A program made the translations under genes and the position numbers. Under the pieces are notes generated by a model. The model did not search any database. It was not told the origin of the DNA and saw only the letters and a list, made by a program, of their open reading frames with translations. Shown one piece after another: positions 43,152-44,289 of a DNA stretch of 44,289 nt. How positions within the stretch are numbered: position 1 is the first letter of the stretch; each line of letters starts with the position of its first letter. Origin of the DNA: Candidatus Rokuibacteriota bacterium (GTDB lineage Bacteria; Methylomirabilota; Methylomirabilia; Rokubacteriales; CSP1-6); the NCBI GenBank assembly GCA_016184125.1, contig JACPDG010000067.1, positions 1-44,289 of the forward strand, given 5' to 3'.

Positions 43152-43770
43152 GCGATGCCGCGGTGTCCTGTGCCGGCTAAATACTTCCCCAATCGTCCCT
43201 TTCCCTCGCTGTATTCGTCCCGATACATCCCGCGTTCTGCCGCCTCCGAGCGTCGAGGCGGCAACGGCCTGGTCGGGACGTAGACGTTCCGTCCATGGGA
43301 CGCGGCGTCCAGCGCGGTCGCGAGCAGCCGGGCGAGTCTAGACGTGTTTCTGAAGCGTCACCCCGAGGGCAGGCAGGCCGCGCGGGTTCGTGCGCTCTTC
43401 GAGGACCACATTGCCGTGCAGCGTGAGAACGCGCCGCGAGTTGTCGCCCGATGGCCGCCGCGCTCGCGAGCCCGTCAACAGCAAGACGAGGAACTGAGGC
43501 GCTTCAACGAAACCACACGCTCCCACGCCGACTAATCAGCGGGTCCAAGGGGCGAGTCCTTGACGGCCCACCAATCTCGACGCGGGGTTAGCGGGCACCT
43601 TCCGAGGCGCCTCGCTGAACCCCCCCTGGCGCAACCCATGACGGGAATCCTCCGGCCGCCGCACATCTCATCGACATCCTGGCTATTCCCACTGTGGAAG
43701 GTCGTGCACGGAGCGCGACCCTCACAAAACCCCAGCGCTGCCATGCGCAGCCAAGACCTGGAGGTCAGAT

Positions 43771-44289
43771 ATGGTCACTGATCGTCTGCTCACCGAGATC
43801 GAACGGCAGAAGAAGTACCTCGGCCAGCTTCCCGACAAGTACGAGTTCCCGCTCTTCAACGGTCGCCGCGCCCTCGAGTCGCAGCGCCGGTCGGGCTACC
43901 GTCACACCGCGGCCGCGGCGCGGGAGATCGTCGACAATGCGATCGAGGCCGGCGCGACGCGGATCGACGTCATTCTGCAGCGGCCCGAGCGCCTGAAGGA
44001 GTACCAGCGGCAGGAGTCGGTCTCCGCGGTCGCGTTCGTCGACAACGGCTCCGGCATGCTGCCGCAGATGGCGCGCTTCGCGCTCTCGTGGGGCGGCGGC
44101 ACGCATTTCGAGGACCCGGAGACGATCGGCAAGTTCGGGTTCGGTCTCCCGAACGCCTCGATCAACCAGACGCGGAGGGTCGAGGTCTACACGAAGACCG
44201 CCGACACGAAGAAGATCAACATGGCCTGGCTCGACATCAACAAGGTGAGCGAGCTCGACTACATCCGGGAAAAGGACGGCAAGCTGGCG
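43771..44289 (+). CDS. GHKL/MORC-like ATPase, truncated by window edge
   Basis: The first 173 residues of a gene that runs off the right edge. A GGAGG ribosome site lies about seven bases before the ATG. The GHKL ATP-binding motifs are clear: REIVDNAIEAGAT (51-63, catalytic Glu52 and Asn56), FVDNGSGM (89-96) and the lid IGKFGFGLPNAS (119-130). The form resembles Hsp90/MORC-type ATPases rather than histidine kinases. Such stand-alone ATPases often occur in defence or other accessory gene clusters, but the downstream genes are not visible, so its role is open. Confidence 0.85.
   Translation, partial: MVTDRLLTEIERQKKYLGQLPDKYEFPLFNGRRALESQRRSGYRHTAAAAREIVDNAIEAGATRIDVILQRPERLKEYQRQESVSAVAFVDNGSGMLPQMARFALSWGGGTHFEDPETIGKFGFGLPNASINQTRRVEVYTKTADTKKINMAWLDINKVSELDYIREKDGKLA

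Larger units (their letters stand above)
42534..43770. other. Gene-poor stretch with tRNA-derived fragments
   Basis: About 1.2 kb without a supported protein gene. Short open frames (for example 43344-43535 rightward and 43043-43264 leftward) lack family features. The stretch contains a degenerate tRNA-Ser-like structure, an 11-bp tandem repeat and a tRNA-Pro fragment, listed separately, and the promoter region of the right-edge ATPase. The composition is less GC-rich in places than in the flanking genes. It looks like the scar or edge of an inserted element. Confidence 0.5.

Overview
The window is a GC-rich bacterial chromosome segment carrying the replication-origin neighbourhood (dnaA, dnaN, recF, gyrB, gyrA to the right; rpmH, rnpA, yidD, yidC, mnmE, rsmG, parA, parB, mnmA and most of the ATP synthase operon to the left). 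YidC has the large periplasmic domain of Gram-negative bacteria. The base composition, the gyrA-serS linkage, the paired DUF507 genes and the many polyprenol-type glycosyltransferases suggest a deep-branching soil or subsurface lineage such as Rokubacteria/Methylomirabilota or a deltaproteobacterial relative. That placement is inference from gene content only.

Layout. Positions 1-745 hold smpB and a divergent tRNA-Leu(CAG). From 746 to 2631 lies a small accessory insert with a beta-class DNA methyltransferase and a truncated downstream gene. From 2721 to 5561 a sigma-54-type response regulator is divergent from a PilX-like pilus protein preceded by a good -24/-12 promoter. From 5607 to 11205 there are two leftward operons with tight start/stop overlaps: response regulator, HD-GYP, catalytically degenerate CPBP protein and a sensor kinase with an apparent frameshift; then two DUF507 genes, a glycosyltransferase and a Gfo/Idh/MocA oxidoreductase. 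From 11327 to 17006 is atpFHAGDC (subunits a and c absent), from 17089 to 19804 mnmA-parB-parA, and from 20175 to 24832 the rpmH-to-rsmG run. Transcription diverges at about 24.85-25.06 kb, where rpmH and dnaA promoters face away from each other and DnaA boxes overlap the dnaA promoter. Further weak DnaA-box-like sites follow dnaA. From 34890 to 42533 the genes concern surface glycans and lipids. From about 42.53 to 43.77 kb is gene-poor sequence with two tRNA-derived fragments, followed by a truncated GHKL/MORC-like ATPase at the right edge, probably the start of another accessory region.

The most notable structure not explained by genes is a family of GC-rich, multi-hairpin intergenic repeats in four copies (about 11.75, 20.0, 22.2 and 37.9 kb). 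They share a 16-18 nt hairpin with a TCCG (or CGGA) loop, and most also share a G6CC/GGC6 hairpin. Two copies are built from two tandem submodules, one has three tandem copies of the small hairpin, and one appears to supply the first codons of mnmE. Other points of interest are the lack of a usual start codon for rnpA next to rpmH, two degenerate parS-like sites upstream of parA, and the absence of mnmG and jag from their usual places.
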